64,000 bases of DNA. Source: Lysobacter changpingensis. GTDB taxonomy: Bacteria; Pseudomonadota; Gammaproteobacteria; Xanthomonadales; Xanthomonadaceae. Of this stretch, positions 26,094 to 34,174 are shown in pieces (position 1 is the stretch's first letter; each line of letters opens with the position of its first letter). Under the pieces are notes generated by a model, which had not been told where the DNA came from, made no database searches, and worked only from the letters and a program-made list of their open reading frames with translations. The translations under genes were made by a program, and so were the position numbers. Location: positions 1,107,794 to 1,171,793 of the forward strand of contig NZ_JADWPE010000002.1 in NCBI RefSeq assembly GCF_017308985.1, in the 5' to 3' direction.

Positions 26094-27092
26094 TCAATCG
26101 CCAAGGGAACCGGAAAGCGCTTCAAGCACCGCATCCGCCACCGCCCGCGGCTGGTCGAGTCCGATGTCGTGCGAGGTCTCCGCCACGGCGACGCGCCTGG
26201 CGCGCGTGGACGATGCGGCCAGGCGCGACTGGGTCTGCTCGCGTGCGGCCTGCATCGCCTTGCGCACGTCGTCCGGTACGCCGGGGAAGTCCTGCGGCGC
26301 GGTCAACACGACGACGGGAATCGAGCCGTAGGTTTCGTTCGACGGCACCGGTTCGGCGAACACCGCCGTGTTTCCGTCGAGTTCGGAACGCAGCGTGCGC
26401 CAGTACGCCGGCTTGAGCTTGTTCGCGCGCGACGCCGTGGCGACGGCGGCGCTCTGCCACGGCGGCGGCGCGCGCAGGCAGGCTTTCAGCGGGCCGTCGG
26501 CCGCATCCAGCGTGCCGGCTTCGGCCGCCCTCGCGCAAGCGTCGAGGAAGGCGTTGCGCTGCACGCGTGCGGCTTCGCCATCGCGTTTCCACTGTTCGGG
26601 GAGCTGCGCGCCCTGCTCCGGCGGATCGACCAGCACCAGCGCGGCGACGTCGTCCGGATGCTGCTGCGCGTAGCGACGCACGATGTTGCTGCCGAGCGAG
26701 TGGCCGACCAGCACCAGCGGCCCGCGCAACTTCGCCTTCGTCGCCAGCGCGTGCAGGTCGTCCGCATCGGCCTGCACGCTGCGCGGCAGCGGGCCTTCGT
26801 CGCTGAAGCCGTAACCGGCGCGATCGTAGGCGCAGACCCGCGCATGTTTCGCCAGCAGCGGCTGCACGCGGAACCACACCGTCGAATCCGCATTGCCGCC
26901 CGCTTCCAGCAGCACCGTGCGCGGTCCCTTGCCGCTGCAGCGCAGATTGAGCGCGCGGCCGGGCGCGATGGTCACGCGTTCGCCGGGCTGCGCGTAGGTG
27001 TCGGGCGTCTGCTGCGGAGCCGGCGTTGCCGCGTGCAGCGGGGCGCCGGCGATGAGGGAAACGAGCACCAGACTGCGGCACATCGACGGCAT
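26094..27092 (-). CDS. Secreted alpha/beta hydrolase
   Basis: 332 aa. A signal peptide (LVLVSLIAGAPLHAATPAP) is followed by a classic alpha/beta hydrolase: a strand and oxyanion region around TVLLEAGGNADSTVWF, CAYDRAGYGFSDEG, the nucleophile elbow VGHSLGS, and a late VAETSHDIGLDQP providing the His. The cap region is Ala/Pro-rich. Likely an esterase or related hydrolase acting in the periplasm. GGAGA lies 7 nt before the ATG at 27092; another ATG is at 27098. Confidence 0.83.
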   Translation of the reverse strand: MPSMCRSLVLVSLIAGAPLHAATPAPQQTPDTYAQPGERVTIAPGRALNLRCSGKGPRTVLLEAGGNADSTVWFRVQPLLAKHARVCAYDRAGYGFSDEGPLPRSVQADADDLHALATKAKLRGPLVLVGHSLGSNIVRRYAQQHPDDVAALVLVDPPEQGAQLPEQWKRDGEAARVQRNAFLDACARAAEAGTLDAADGPLKACLRAPPPWQSAAVATASRANKLKPAYWRTLRSELDGNTAVFAEPVPSNETYGSIPVVVLTAPQDFPGVPDDVRKAMQAAREQTQSRLAASSTRARRVAVAETSHDIGLDQPRAVADAVLEALSGSLGD

Positions 27093-27136
27093 GGGCATTC
27101 TCCGGCGTGGGGTGGCGACGACGATCGGCAAGATCG

Positions 27137-28237
27137 CTAGTGCGGGTCCAGGTAACGGATCCTCGTGGCGCCGCCGTGCTGCAGGATCAGCCCGGCACGC
27201 ATCGGCGGCAGCAGGACGGCGACGGGATGGGTGGTGTTCGCCTTGTAGCGCCAGGCTTCGCCGCCCTGGAGATCGATGAGTTCGATCTTCCCGCGCCTGG
27301 ACAGGTTCCCGGCCAGCACGAGCCACGGCTCGCCGGGCGTGTACGACGCCCGGTGCACCGCTTCCAGGGTCAGCGGAAAGGTGCGCTCGCGCCGCCACGT
27401 CTGCGTGTTCCATTCGACGATTTCGGCCTGTTTTCCGGTGACGCTGGGCGGTGTTTCCCTGCGCGTGCGGCTCGGCAGCCAGTGCACCGTGACCAGACGC
27501 CGGCCTTCGTCGCGCAGCATCGTCGCGAGCACGTCGGTGCGCGACTCCAGGCCGTGCGTCGTAGTGCTGCGTACGACGCGCAGGCGCGGGACGACGCCGG
27601 CGGTGTCCAGCCGCAGCAGCCTGAGTTCGCCGCTGCTGCTGCCGGCGGCGATCAGGCCCGAGGCCCGATCCGAGCCCAGCGCCGTCACCGATCCATCGAA
27701 ATCCACCGCCTCGCCCACCACCGCGCGACGCGCGTGGTCGTACAGGCGAAGCTCGTCGGCGCTGGCGATCAGGTAATAGCCCTTGACCGGCGCGGCGCTC
27801 ACGGGGCCGCCGTGCCATTCGCCCGGCAACGAGGCGAGCAGTTCGCCGCTGCGCGCGTCCCACACCTTCGGCATGCCCTTCGGATCCAGGCCCATCGCCG
27901 TCGTCCCGGCCGACGTGGTCAGCACGATGCCGTCCTCGCTGCCGATCGCAACGTGGTCGATGCGGACGGTGTGCGCCTCGCGCGACATGCGCGAATCGAT
28001 CCTGCGCGTGTCCCAGATCTCCAGCCGGCCGCTGTCGCGTCCGATGGCGAGGACCTTCGAACGCGGGTCGTACGCGACCGCCGTCGCATCGTCGTCCATG
28101 CCGCGATTGAGGTCGACGAAGTTCTCCAGGAACACCTCGCCGGGCGGCGCGCCGCGGTAAGCGAGGCCACCGCCGACGGGCACGAAGGCCGCGCAGGCGA
28201 GCGCGGCGATCCACTTCCATGCCGATCTGCCATCCAT
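27137..28237 (-). CDS. WD40-like beta-propeller protein with N-terminal anchor
   Basis: 366 aa. One hydrophobic N-terminal helix (WKWIAALACAAFVPVGGGLAY) is followed by repeated blades resembling WD40 units: VAYDPRSKVLAIGRDSGRLEIWDTRR, VWDARSGELLASLPG and LRLYDHARRAVVGEAV. Blade number is uncertain because the later ones are divergent. A scaffold or binding role at the periplasmic face is a fair guess, but no enzyme motif is present. It is only 44 bp upstream of the hydrolase gene in the same direction, so they may form an operon. Confidence 0.7.
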   Translation of the reverse strand: MDGRSAWKWIAALACAAFVPVGGGLAYRGAPPGEVFLENFVDLNRGMDDDATAVAYDPRSKVLAIGRDSGRLEIWDTRRIDSRMSREAHTVRIDHVAIGSEDGIVLTTSAGTTAMGLDPKGMPKVWDARSGELLASLPGEWHGGPVSAAPVKGYYLIASADELRLYDHARRAVVGEAVDFDGSVTALGSDRASGLIAAGSSSGELRLLRLDTAGVVPRLRVVRSTTTHGLESRTDVLATMLRDEGRRLVTVHWLPSRTRRETPPSVTGKQAEIVEWNTQTWRRERTFPLTLEAVHRASYTPGEPWLVLAGNLSRRGKIELIDLQGGEAWRYKANTTHPVAVLLPPMRAGLILQHGGATRIRYLDPH

Positions 28238-28559
28238 GTGATCGCTCCGAATCGCGCGTGCGGCGAAGGAATGCGGCCGGCGCGATGCCGGCGTCCGCCG
28301 ATGCTACCAAGCCCGCGCCTTCGCTACCGGCCGTACGGCGTGGAGGGATGTTCCGGCATTTCGGCCGTGCGTGATCCCAAATCACTCAACGGATGCCCAT
28401 GGCAAGTGACTCGCATCACAGAATGTCCGGCGTCGTCCCGGTCGCGTCGTTACGCTCGCGATCCGCCGCGAAGACGCGATCAGGGCAAGCTCGCGCACGT
28501 TCTTGACACGCGGCGCGGACGCGGCCGATTCTGCCGCGGGGAAGGCCGGATGAGTCTGC
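28238..28559. other. Divergent intergenic region before the SpoIIE operon
   Basis: 322 bp between divergent genes, with an A/T-richer stretch near 28375-28430 (CCCAAATCACTCAACGG, ...GTGACTCGCATCACAG) that probably contains the promoter for the partner-switching operon. No gene is supported. Confidence 0.4.
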
Positions 28560-30557
28560 ATGTCGCGACCCATGTCGTTGACCACCATGAACGACCTGTG
28601 GGAGGGTCGCGCCGGTCACGCGCATGCTGCGGTGCCGTGGCAGCGCAGCCTCCGCACGCGGCTGGTGCTGTGGTTCGGCGCGCTGTCGCTGGGTCTGATC
28701 GCGCTGATCCTGATCGCGGCGTACTGGATCGGCCGCCAGCAGCTGATCGACAACGCCGCGCAGCGCGTGCGCTTCGATGCGATCCGCACCGCCGACCGGT
28801 TCGACGCCGCCGCGCGTTCGCTCAACCTCACCGCCGAAGGCATCGCCGCGATGGCGATGGACACTTCGATGGATCGCGCGGGCGTGATCCGCATGTTGCA
28901 GACGCTGGTCGACACCGATCGCCGCGCGATCGGCGGCCTCGTCGCGCTGCAACCGGGCGTGCTGCCGGACGGCCAGCCGCTGGCATACCACGCAGGATTG
29001 CCGTCGGCCGGCGTCGCCGATCGCGACATGCTCGCGACCGGCTACGACGTCTTCAGCAAGGACTGGTACCTGCGCACCGTGCGCGGCGGCGAAGCCTGGT
29101 GGTCGGAGCCCTACCTCAACGAATCCGCCGGCGGTCGCTGGATGACCACGCTGAACCTGCCGCTGCGCGATCCGTATCGCCAGCGCACGGTCGGCATGGT
29201 CAGCCTGGACGTGCCGATGGAAACCCTGTCGGATCTGCTCGCGCCGATGAACGACCTGCCCGGCGTGCAGGCCACGCTGTACACGCCGCAAGGGCGGGTG
29301 GCGGTGGATCCGACGCCCGGCGTGGCGTTGAAGCACGACATCGCGCAACAGGTCGCGACGTTCGATCGTCCCGATCTGCTCGCCATCGAACAGGCGCATC
29401 GCGCGCGCCGCGAATACCTCAGCGCGGCGGCGGCGCGGTCCGGCGACGGCGGCCATCTTGCGCTGGTGCCGGCCGATGGCGGCTGGAGCGTGCAGCTGTG
29501 GGTGTCCGATGCCACGGTGATCGAACAGCTCGGCGAACGCTTCCGCATGCTGCTGGCGGGCGGCCTGCTGACGATGCTCGCGCTGGCACTGGTGGTGATC
29601 CGCCTGAGCCGGCGCATCACCGATCCGCTGGTGTCGTTGACCGACGTGGCGCGACGTTTCGCTTCGGGCGAATTCGATTCGTCGATCCCCAAGTCACCAC
29701 GCGGCGATGAAGTCGACGTGCTTTCGCATGCGTTGGAACGTGCCGGCGAATCGATCCAGTCGCAGATGGCGCAGATCGACCGCATGGCCGCGGCGCGGCA
29801 GAAGCTCGACAGCGAACTGTCGATCGCGCGCGACATCCAGCGTTCGATGCTGCCGACCGCGCCGTCGCTGCGGCACGGCTCGCGCAACCTGAAGACCTTT
29901 GCCGCGCTGGAACCGGCGAAGGCGGTCGGCGGCGATTTCTTCAACTTCTTCCTGCGCGACGGCCGGCTGTGGTTCGCGATCGGCGACGTGTCCGACAAGG
30001 GCATTCCCGCCGCGCTGTTCATGGCGCGCAGCCTGGCGGTGCTGGAAGCGGCGATCCATCGCGACGGCGCCACGCCCGCGCAGGCATTGAAGGAATCGGC
30101 GCAGATGCTCGCGCAGAACAACGAGACCTGCATGTTCGCCACGGTGCTGTGCGGGACGGTGGACATCGCCAACGGCGAGCTCGCCGTCGCCAGCGCCGGC
30201 CACGACGCGCCCGTGCTGCGCCGCGCGGATCGCAGCGTCGTGCCGTTGCCGCTGGAATCCGGCCCGCCGCTCGGCTTCGAAGTCGCCGAGGCGTACGCGC
30301 AATGGCGCGGCCGTCTGGAGCCGGGCGAGGCGTTGCTGGCCTACACCGACGGCATCACCGAAGCCTTCGATGCAAGCAACGAAGCGTTCGGCGAACACCG
30401 CCTGTTGCAGGCCGCCGCCACCGACGGCGACGCGACGGTGCTGTGCGAACGCGTGCTCGCGGCGGTCGCGGGATTCGCGATGCAGGCGCCGCAATCGGAC
30501 GACATCACCGTGCTCGCCGTCAGCATGGACCCGCTTCCCGAACTCCAACCCTGTTGA
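28560..30557 (+). CDS. Membrane sensor serine phosphatase (Cache-HAMP-SpoIIE/PP2C)
   Basis: 665 aa. A first TM helix at about 34-54 (VLWFGALSLGLIALILIAAY) and a second near 337-357 (LLAGGLLTMLALALVVIRL) enclose a periplasmic Cache-type sensor (DVFSKDWYLRTVRGGEAWWSEP, SLDVPMETLSDLL). HAMP follows (RRITDPLVSLTDVARRFASG), then a coiled coil and a SpoIIE phosphatase domain from about residue 430: ELSIARDIQRSMLP, AVGGDFFNFF with metal-binding Asp, IGDVSDKGIPAALFMA and a terminal APQSDDITVL. It should dephosphorylate the STAS protein encoded two genes downstream, linking an external signal to partner switching. ATGs at 28575 and 28590 are alternative starts. Confidence 0.88.
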   Translation: MSRPMSLTTMNDLWEGRAGHAHAAVPWQRSLRTRLVLWFGALSLGLIALILIAAYWIGRQQLIDNAAQRVRFDAIRTADRFDAAARSLNLTAEGIAAMAMDTSMDRAGVIRMLQTLVDTDRRAIGGLVALQPGVLPDGQPLAYHAGLPSAGVADRDMLATGYDVFSKDWYLRTVRGGEAWWSEPYLNESAGGRWMTTLNLPLRDPYRQRTVGMVSLDVPMETLSDLLAPMNDLPGVQATLYTPQGRVAVDPTPGVALKHDIAQQVATFDRPDLLAIEQAHRARREYLSAAAARSGDGGHLALVPADGGWSVQLWVSDATVIEQLGERFRMLLAGGLLTMLALALVVIRLSRRITDPLVSLTDVARRFASGEFDSSIPKSPRGDEVDVLSHALERAGESIQSQMAQIDRMAAARQKLDSELSIARDIQRSMLPTAPSLRHGSRNLKTFAALEPAKAVGGDFFNFFLRDGRLWFAIGDVSDKGIPAALFMARSLAVLEAAIHRDGATPAQALKESAQMLAQNNETCMFATVLCGTVDIANGELAVASAGHDAPVLRRADRSVVPLPLESGPPLGFEVAEAYAQWRGRLEPGEALLAYTDGITEAFDASNEAFGEHRLLQAAATDGDATVLCERVLAAVAGFAMQAPQSDDITVLAVSMDPLPELQPC

Positions 30558-30566
30558 GGACCTGCC

Positions 30567-30989
30567 ATGCAGATCCGGATCACCGTTCCCAACGAACTCG
30601 TGCGTTTGCGCGATCTCACCGCGGCGGTCGACGCCGTGCTCGACACCAACGCGGTGGCGCGCGAAGTGCGCGACGACGTGCGGCTGATCGCCGAGGAGAT
30701 CGTCGCCAATGCGATCGAACACGGCGGCTGCGACGCGCAGACCGAGATCATCGTCGACATCACCTCGCGCGGCGAACACCTGCAGATCGAGTTCCGCGAT
30801 TGCGGTCGTGCGTTCGATCCGCTCACGGTGGCGCCGCCGGAACTCGACGCCGACATCGACGAACGCGGCGTGGGCGGGCTCGGCCTGCACCTGGTGCGCG
30901 AACTCGCCGAGAACCTGAGCTACACGCGCGAAGAACCCTACAACGTGTTGCGCGTCACCGTGCGTGGCGCGACGCAACTTCCGAACTGA
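30567..30989 (+). CDS. Anti-sigma-factor-type serine kinase (RsbW-like HATPase)
   Basis: 140 aa single GHKL ATPase domain. The N-box is EEIVANAIEHGG, the G1 box FRDCGRAFDPL and the G2 box GVGGLGLHLVREL, the pattern of RsbW/SpoIIAB kinases. Such kinases phosphorylate a STAS antagonist on serine and, when free, bind a sigma factor or other target. It begins 10 bp after the phosphatase gene and 11 bp before the STAS gene, so a three-gene operon is clear. No sigma factor gene is nearby, so the final target is unknown. Confidence 0.87.
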   Translation: MQIRITVPNELVRLRDLTAAVDAVLDTNAVAREVRDDVRLIAEEIVANAIEHGGCDAQTEIIVDITSRGEHLQIEFRDCGRAFDPLTVAPPELDADIDERGVGGLGLHLVRELAENLSYTREEPYNVLRVTVRGATQLPN

Positions 30990-31000
30990 GAGGACGCCCC

Positions 31001-31387
31001 GTGGACCTGCACATCAAGATCGAAGAACCCAAGGCCCACACCTGCCTGGTGACGCTGTCCGGGCGGCTGGACACGCACACCTACGAGGAACTGGACCGGC
31101 AGATCGCACCGGTGCTGGCCGGCGACGTGAACGCGATGGTGTTCGACCTGGAACACCTGGACTACATCAGCTCGGCCGGCATCCGCTCGGTGTTCAAGGC
31201 GCGCAAGGCGATCGAGGGACGCGGCGGCAAGGTGCTGGTGACGCACCTGCAGCCGCAGATCCAGAAGGTCTTCGACATCGTCAAGGCCGTGCCGCTGTCG
31301 TCGATCTTCTCATCCGTCGCCGAGGCCGACGAATACCTGGACGCGATGCAGAAGCGCGTGCTGGAGCAGCGGGAGGATTCGTTCTGA
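31001..31387 (+). CDS. STAS-domain anti-sigma factor antagonist
   Basis: 128 aa with a GTG start supported by GAGAGGACG upstream. It is one STAS domain: LVTLSGRLDTHTYEELDRQI, NAMVFDLEHLDYISSAGIRSVF and a C-terminal FDIVKAVPLSSIFSSVAEAD. The DYISSAG motif carries the serine normally phosphorylated by the RsbW-like kinase and dephosphorylated by the SpoIIE protein. Closes the partner-switching operon. In its unphosphorylated form it should bind the kinase and release whatever the kinase holds. Confidence 0.9.
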   Translation: MDLHIKIEEPKAHTCLVTLSGRLDTHTYEELDRQIAPVLAGDVNAMVFDLEHLDYISSAGIRSVFKARKAIEGRGGKVLVTHLQPQIQKVFDIVKAVPLSSIFSSVAEADEYLDAMQKRVLEQREDSF

Positions 31388-31410
31388 GCGATGCGACAGC
31401 GGCGCGCACC

Positions 31411-31510
31411 ACCCGGGTGCGGCCTTCGGCCTTGCCCGGGCTACAGGGGCGACGCCCGCGAACCGCGATGCTGCTTCTGCTCGTGTAGCCCGGGTAAGCG
31501 AAGCGCATCG
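31411..31510. repeat. REP-like palindrome elements (two copies)
   Basis: An incomplete copy (CCACCCGGGTGCGGCCTTCG ... TTGCCCGGGCTACA, 31411-31445) and a half-site copy (GTAGCCCGGGTAAGCGAAGCGC, 31484-31505) of the genome-dispersed element lie between the STAS gene and the convergent hydrolase. Probably serves as terminator region for both. Confidence 0.7.
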
Positions 31511-31580
31511 GGGTCCGACGCGACACCGCCAAGCGAACCCCGATCGCATCGCAACCGCGATGACACGGGCCGCGCTTGTT

Positions 31581-32633
31581 TCAACCCGCCGGCACCCTCG
31601 CAAACCCGTTCTGCGCAAGCCACCCCGCCAGCGCGAAGAAGTACTCCGCAGCCTCCGGCTGGTATTGCCTGCTCAACTTCGGATCGATCTGCTGCATCGG
31701 CGACATCGACTTCATCATCGCGTGATCCGCGCCATCGATCGCCACCACGCTCACGTTCTCCCTGCCCAGCGCGCTGGCGCGATCGACCGAAATCTGCACC
31801 GGAATCCAGACGTCCTTCCGGCCGAACACCAGCAAGGCCGGCGCCCGCACCTTCGTCAACGCATCGAGCGGGTCGTTCGATATCTCCTTCAGCCAGCGCG
31901 ACGTCTTCGGATCGCCCAGCGTGCCGCCCATGTAGATCAGCGGAAACCACGGTTTGGATTTCGCGCGGTCGTGCTTCGCCTGCGCGGGTTCCGGTGCCAT
32001 CTGCCCGCGGATGTGCGCGTCGACGGCTTCGCGCGCTTCGGTCGCGATGGCGATGTCCGCCTCGCTCACGCCGTGGATGCGCAGGATGTTGCGGGTGGCT
32101 TCGATCATTTGCACGTCGGCGGTCACCAGCGGCGCCGACACGGAGACGACGAAGCCGGCCTGCGGATCGCGCGAACCGGCGAGCGTCGCGATCCATCCGC
32201 CCTGGCTGTAGCCCCAGTAGCCGACGGAAACGCCACGAAGATCCGGCTGCGAGGCGATGAACTTCCGCGCGGCAATGGCATCGTCCGCGAGCACCGTGTA
32301 GTCGGAATTCTTCAACTCGCCACTCGAACGGCCCGCGCCACGACGATCGAACACCAGCACCGCGACGCCAATGCCCGGCAGGCCTTCATGCAGGTGCCGG
32401 AAAATCGCGCTGGATCGTTCGCCACCCGATGCGCCGTGCGCCGCGACCAGTGCGGAGACGATCTTGCCGCTCTTCGGCCGGTACAGCGTGCCCGCAAGAC
32501 GCACCTCGCCGTTCATGAACGTCACCTCCTGCGCGCATACCGCTCCGGCGCAGGAGGAGGATTCCTGCGCCGACGCTGGATGCAGCGCGAGGAGCAGCAG
32601 TGTCGTGAGGAGTGCGGAGAGGATCCGTCGCAT
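31581..32633 (-). CDS. Secreted alpha/beta hydrolase (dienelactone-hydrolase/BAAT-like)
   Basis: 350 aa. The signal peptide (LSALLTTLLLLALHPASAQ) precedes EVTFMNGEVRLAGTLYRP, a start typical of the DLH-like hydrolase group. VFDRRGAGRSSG precedes the nucleophile elbow GYSQGG, ALLVFGRKDVWIPV carries the expected Asp, and AIDGADHAMMKS the His. A Cys pair near the N-terminus (CAGAVC) may form a disulfide after export. Acts probably on small esters in the periplasm. The ATG at 32633 gives the signal directly. Confidence 0.83.
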   Translation of the reverse strand: MRRILSALLTTLLLLALHPASAQESSSCAGAVCAQEVTFMNGEVRLAGTLYRPKSGKIVSALVAAHGASGGERSSAIFRHLHEGLPGIGVAVLVFDRRGAGRSSGELKNSDYTVLADDAIAARKFIASQPDLRGVSVGYWGYSQGGWIATLAGSRDPQAGFVVSVSAPLVTADVQMIEATRNILRIHGVSEADIAIATEAREAVDAHIRGQMAPEPAQAKHDRAKSKPWFPLIYMGGTLGDPKTSRWLKEISNDPLDALTKVRAPALLVFGRKDVWIPVQISVDRASALGRENVSVVAIDGADHAMMKSMSPMQQIDPKLSRQYQPEAAEYFFALAGWLAQNGFARVPAG

Positions 32634-32777
32634 GGGGCCGTCACCGGGAAGGAGTGCGCGGCTCGCACGAATACCAGACAACGCCGCGCGTGACACCCAT
32701 CCAATGACCCATGCGTGACGCGGCCACGCATGCCCGCTTCGATCGGAAACGCCCTCCGTGGCGCGCGCGACGAGCGC

Positions 32778-33371
32778 TTACGCCGCCTTCAATCGCTCGG
32801 TGGCGAGCTTGGCGATCTGCCAGAACATCGACGCGTCCCCCGCTGCGCGCGCGGCGAGCATCGCGCCGTGGATCGACGCCATGTACGTGGCGGCTTCGGC
32901 CGGAGGGGAATCGGTCAGGCGCATTTCGCCCTTGGCGACGCCCTCTTCGAGGGTAGCCGCGATCCAGGCCTGGAGGTCGTCGAAATGCGCCCTCACCTCG
33001 GTGGCGACTTCGGCGGGAACGGTCGGCAGTTCCGCCGCCAGCAGCGCGCAGATGCAGATCGGCGGACTCGAACGCTCGATGCATTCCGCCCAGACCCGGC
33101 TGTAGGCGACGAGCCGCTCGAACGGTCCGGGGCTCGCCTGATCGAGCGATTGCAGGCCGCGCCGCATCGCATCGCGATGCAGCACGACGGTCGCCTTCAC
33201 CAGCTCCGCCTTGCTGGGGAAGTGATGGTGGATGCTCGCCTTCCGCACCTCGACGAGTTCGGCGATGTCCGCGTAGCTGAAACCGTTGTAGCCGCCGACG
33301 GCGATGAGCTCGTTCGTGCGCTGGATGATCTCCAGCGCCTTCGGGGAATACTGCGAGGTCGCGCGGGACAT
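32778..33371 (-). CDS. TetR-family repressor
   Basis: 197 aa. The N-terminal TetR HTH reads ALEIIQRTNELIAVGGYNGFSYADIAELVEVRKASIHHHFPSKAELV. The C-terminal ligand domain (AECIERSSPPICICALLAAELP...) belongs to the TetR group with a conserved C-x-C type pocket segment. Its ATG overlaps the stop of the membrane protein gene (TGATG), so both are made from one message, and a perfect operator lies upstream of the first gene. It therefore most likely represses its own operon, released by a small inducer. Confidence 0.9.
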   Translation of the reverse strand: MSRATSQYSPKALEIIQRTNELIAVGGYNGFSYADIAELVEVRKASIHHHFPSKAELVKATVVLHRDAMRRGLQSLDQASPGPFERLVAYSRVWAECIERSSPPICICALLAAELPTVPAEVATEVRAHFDDLQAWIAATLEEGVAKGEMRLTDSPPAEAATYMASIHGAMLAARAAGDASMFWQIAKLATERLKAA

Positions 33372-33865
33372 CAACTTCCTGCCTTGTTCAACACCAGTGG
33401 CTGCCGCTTCAGCGCGCGCAGCTGCAAGGGAATACCCACGATCAGCGCCAGCAGCAACACACCCTGCGCGCCCAGCAGCAGCGGATCCTTCATGTCGGTG
33501 ACCAGCGGGTTGCCGGCCGGCAGCCGCCGCAGGGTCTCGCTCACCGTGGGCACCATCAGCAGGAAGACGCTGAGGCTCAGCGCGATGGTTTCGACGTAAC
33601 GGACCGATCGCATCGCCGTCGGCCATTTCGAGATGCCGAACCCGACCAGCAACGCCACCAGCGTGACGGTGGCGATGATCGAGCTGACGGGCTGATGGGC
33701 GATCGGGTAGACCGTGAGCACGCCCAGCAGCATGAACCAGAAGTACGCGCGACCCGCCCGGGAGTGCGGGGTGATGCGTCCGTGCCGGAACAGCATGTGC
33801 GCGGCCAGCGGAATGGCCGGGAGGCTGCCGAGCGTGTGCAACCAGCCGAGAGGCGAAATGCTCAT
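33371..33865 (-). CDS. Small integral membrane protein coupled to a TetR repressor
   Basis: 164 aa, about five hydrophobic helices: HTLGSLPAIPLAAHMLF, AYFWFMLLGVLTVYPIAH, ATVTLVALLVGFGISK, IALSLSVFLLMVPT and ALIVGIPLQLR. Histidines in the first three helices (LHT, AAHML, IAHQP) could bind haem or metal, as in DUF2306-like membrane proteins, but I cannot assign a family with confidence. It is the first gene of a two-gene operon with TetR and has the TetR-type palindrome 31 bp upstream of its ATG. Confidence 0.7.
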   Translation of the reverse strand: MSISPLGWLHTLGSLPAIPLAAHMLFRHGRITPHSRAGRAYFWFMLLGVLTVYPIAHQPVSSIIATVTLVALLVGFGISKWPTAMRSVRYVETIALSLSVFLLMVPTVSETLRRLPAGNPLVTDMKDPLLLGAQGVLLLALIVGIPLQLRALKRQPLVLNKAGS

Positions 33866-33895
33866 GGGGTCGTTCCTGGTGGGGTGCGGCGAACA

Positions 33896-33913
33896 CTACC
33901 TACCAGTAGGTAG
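33896..33913. promoter_or_regulatory. TetR-type operator palindrome
   Basis: CTACCTAC-CA-GTAGGTAG is a perfect 8-bp inverted repeat with 2-bp spacer, 31 bp before the start of the membrane protein/TetR operon. The CTACCTAC...GTAGGTAG form is common for TetR regulators of this HTH type. Binding here should block the operon promoter. Confidence 0.82.
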
Positions 33914-33985
33914 GCTGTCAACGCCTCGGTTCGACGAGCGGCGGAATGCCCCCCCTGCCGGACGAAACCCCCCGCCAAACCGACT

Positions 33986-34174
33986 TCAACGCCCGCGGTC
34001 GCGCCGCCACCATGCGCGCAAGGCCAGCGCGATGAGCGTGGCGAACACCACCCACGACACCGCGTCGAACACGCCGTCGCCGATCAGTGCGCTGACCAGC
34101 CCGACGAGGCTGGCGAGCGCGATCAGGAATGGCGCGACGAAGGGATTGCGCGGCGCGCCAGGGACGCCGCTCAT
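33986..34174 (-). CDS. Small two-helix membrane protein at the end of the iron operon
   Basis: 62 aa. Two hydrophobic segments (FLIALASLVGLVSALIGDGVF and VSWVVFATLIALALRAWW) are followed by a basic C-terminus (RRDRGR). The start overlaps the PepSY gene stop by ATGA, strong evidence for translation. Small proteins like this often follow PepSY-type proteins in TonB receptor operons. Function unknown, probably an inner membrane accessory. Confidence 0.72.
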   Translation of the reverse strand: MSGVPGAPRNPFVAPFLIALASLVGLVSALIGDGVFDAVSWVVFATLIALALRAWWRRDRGR

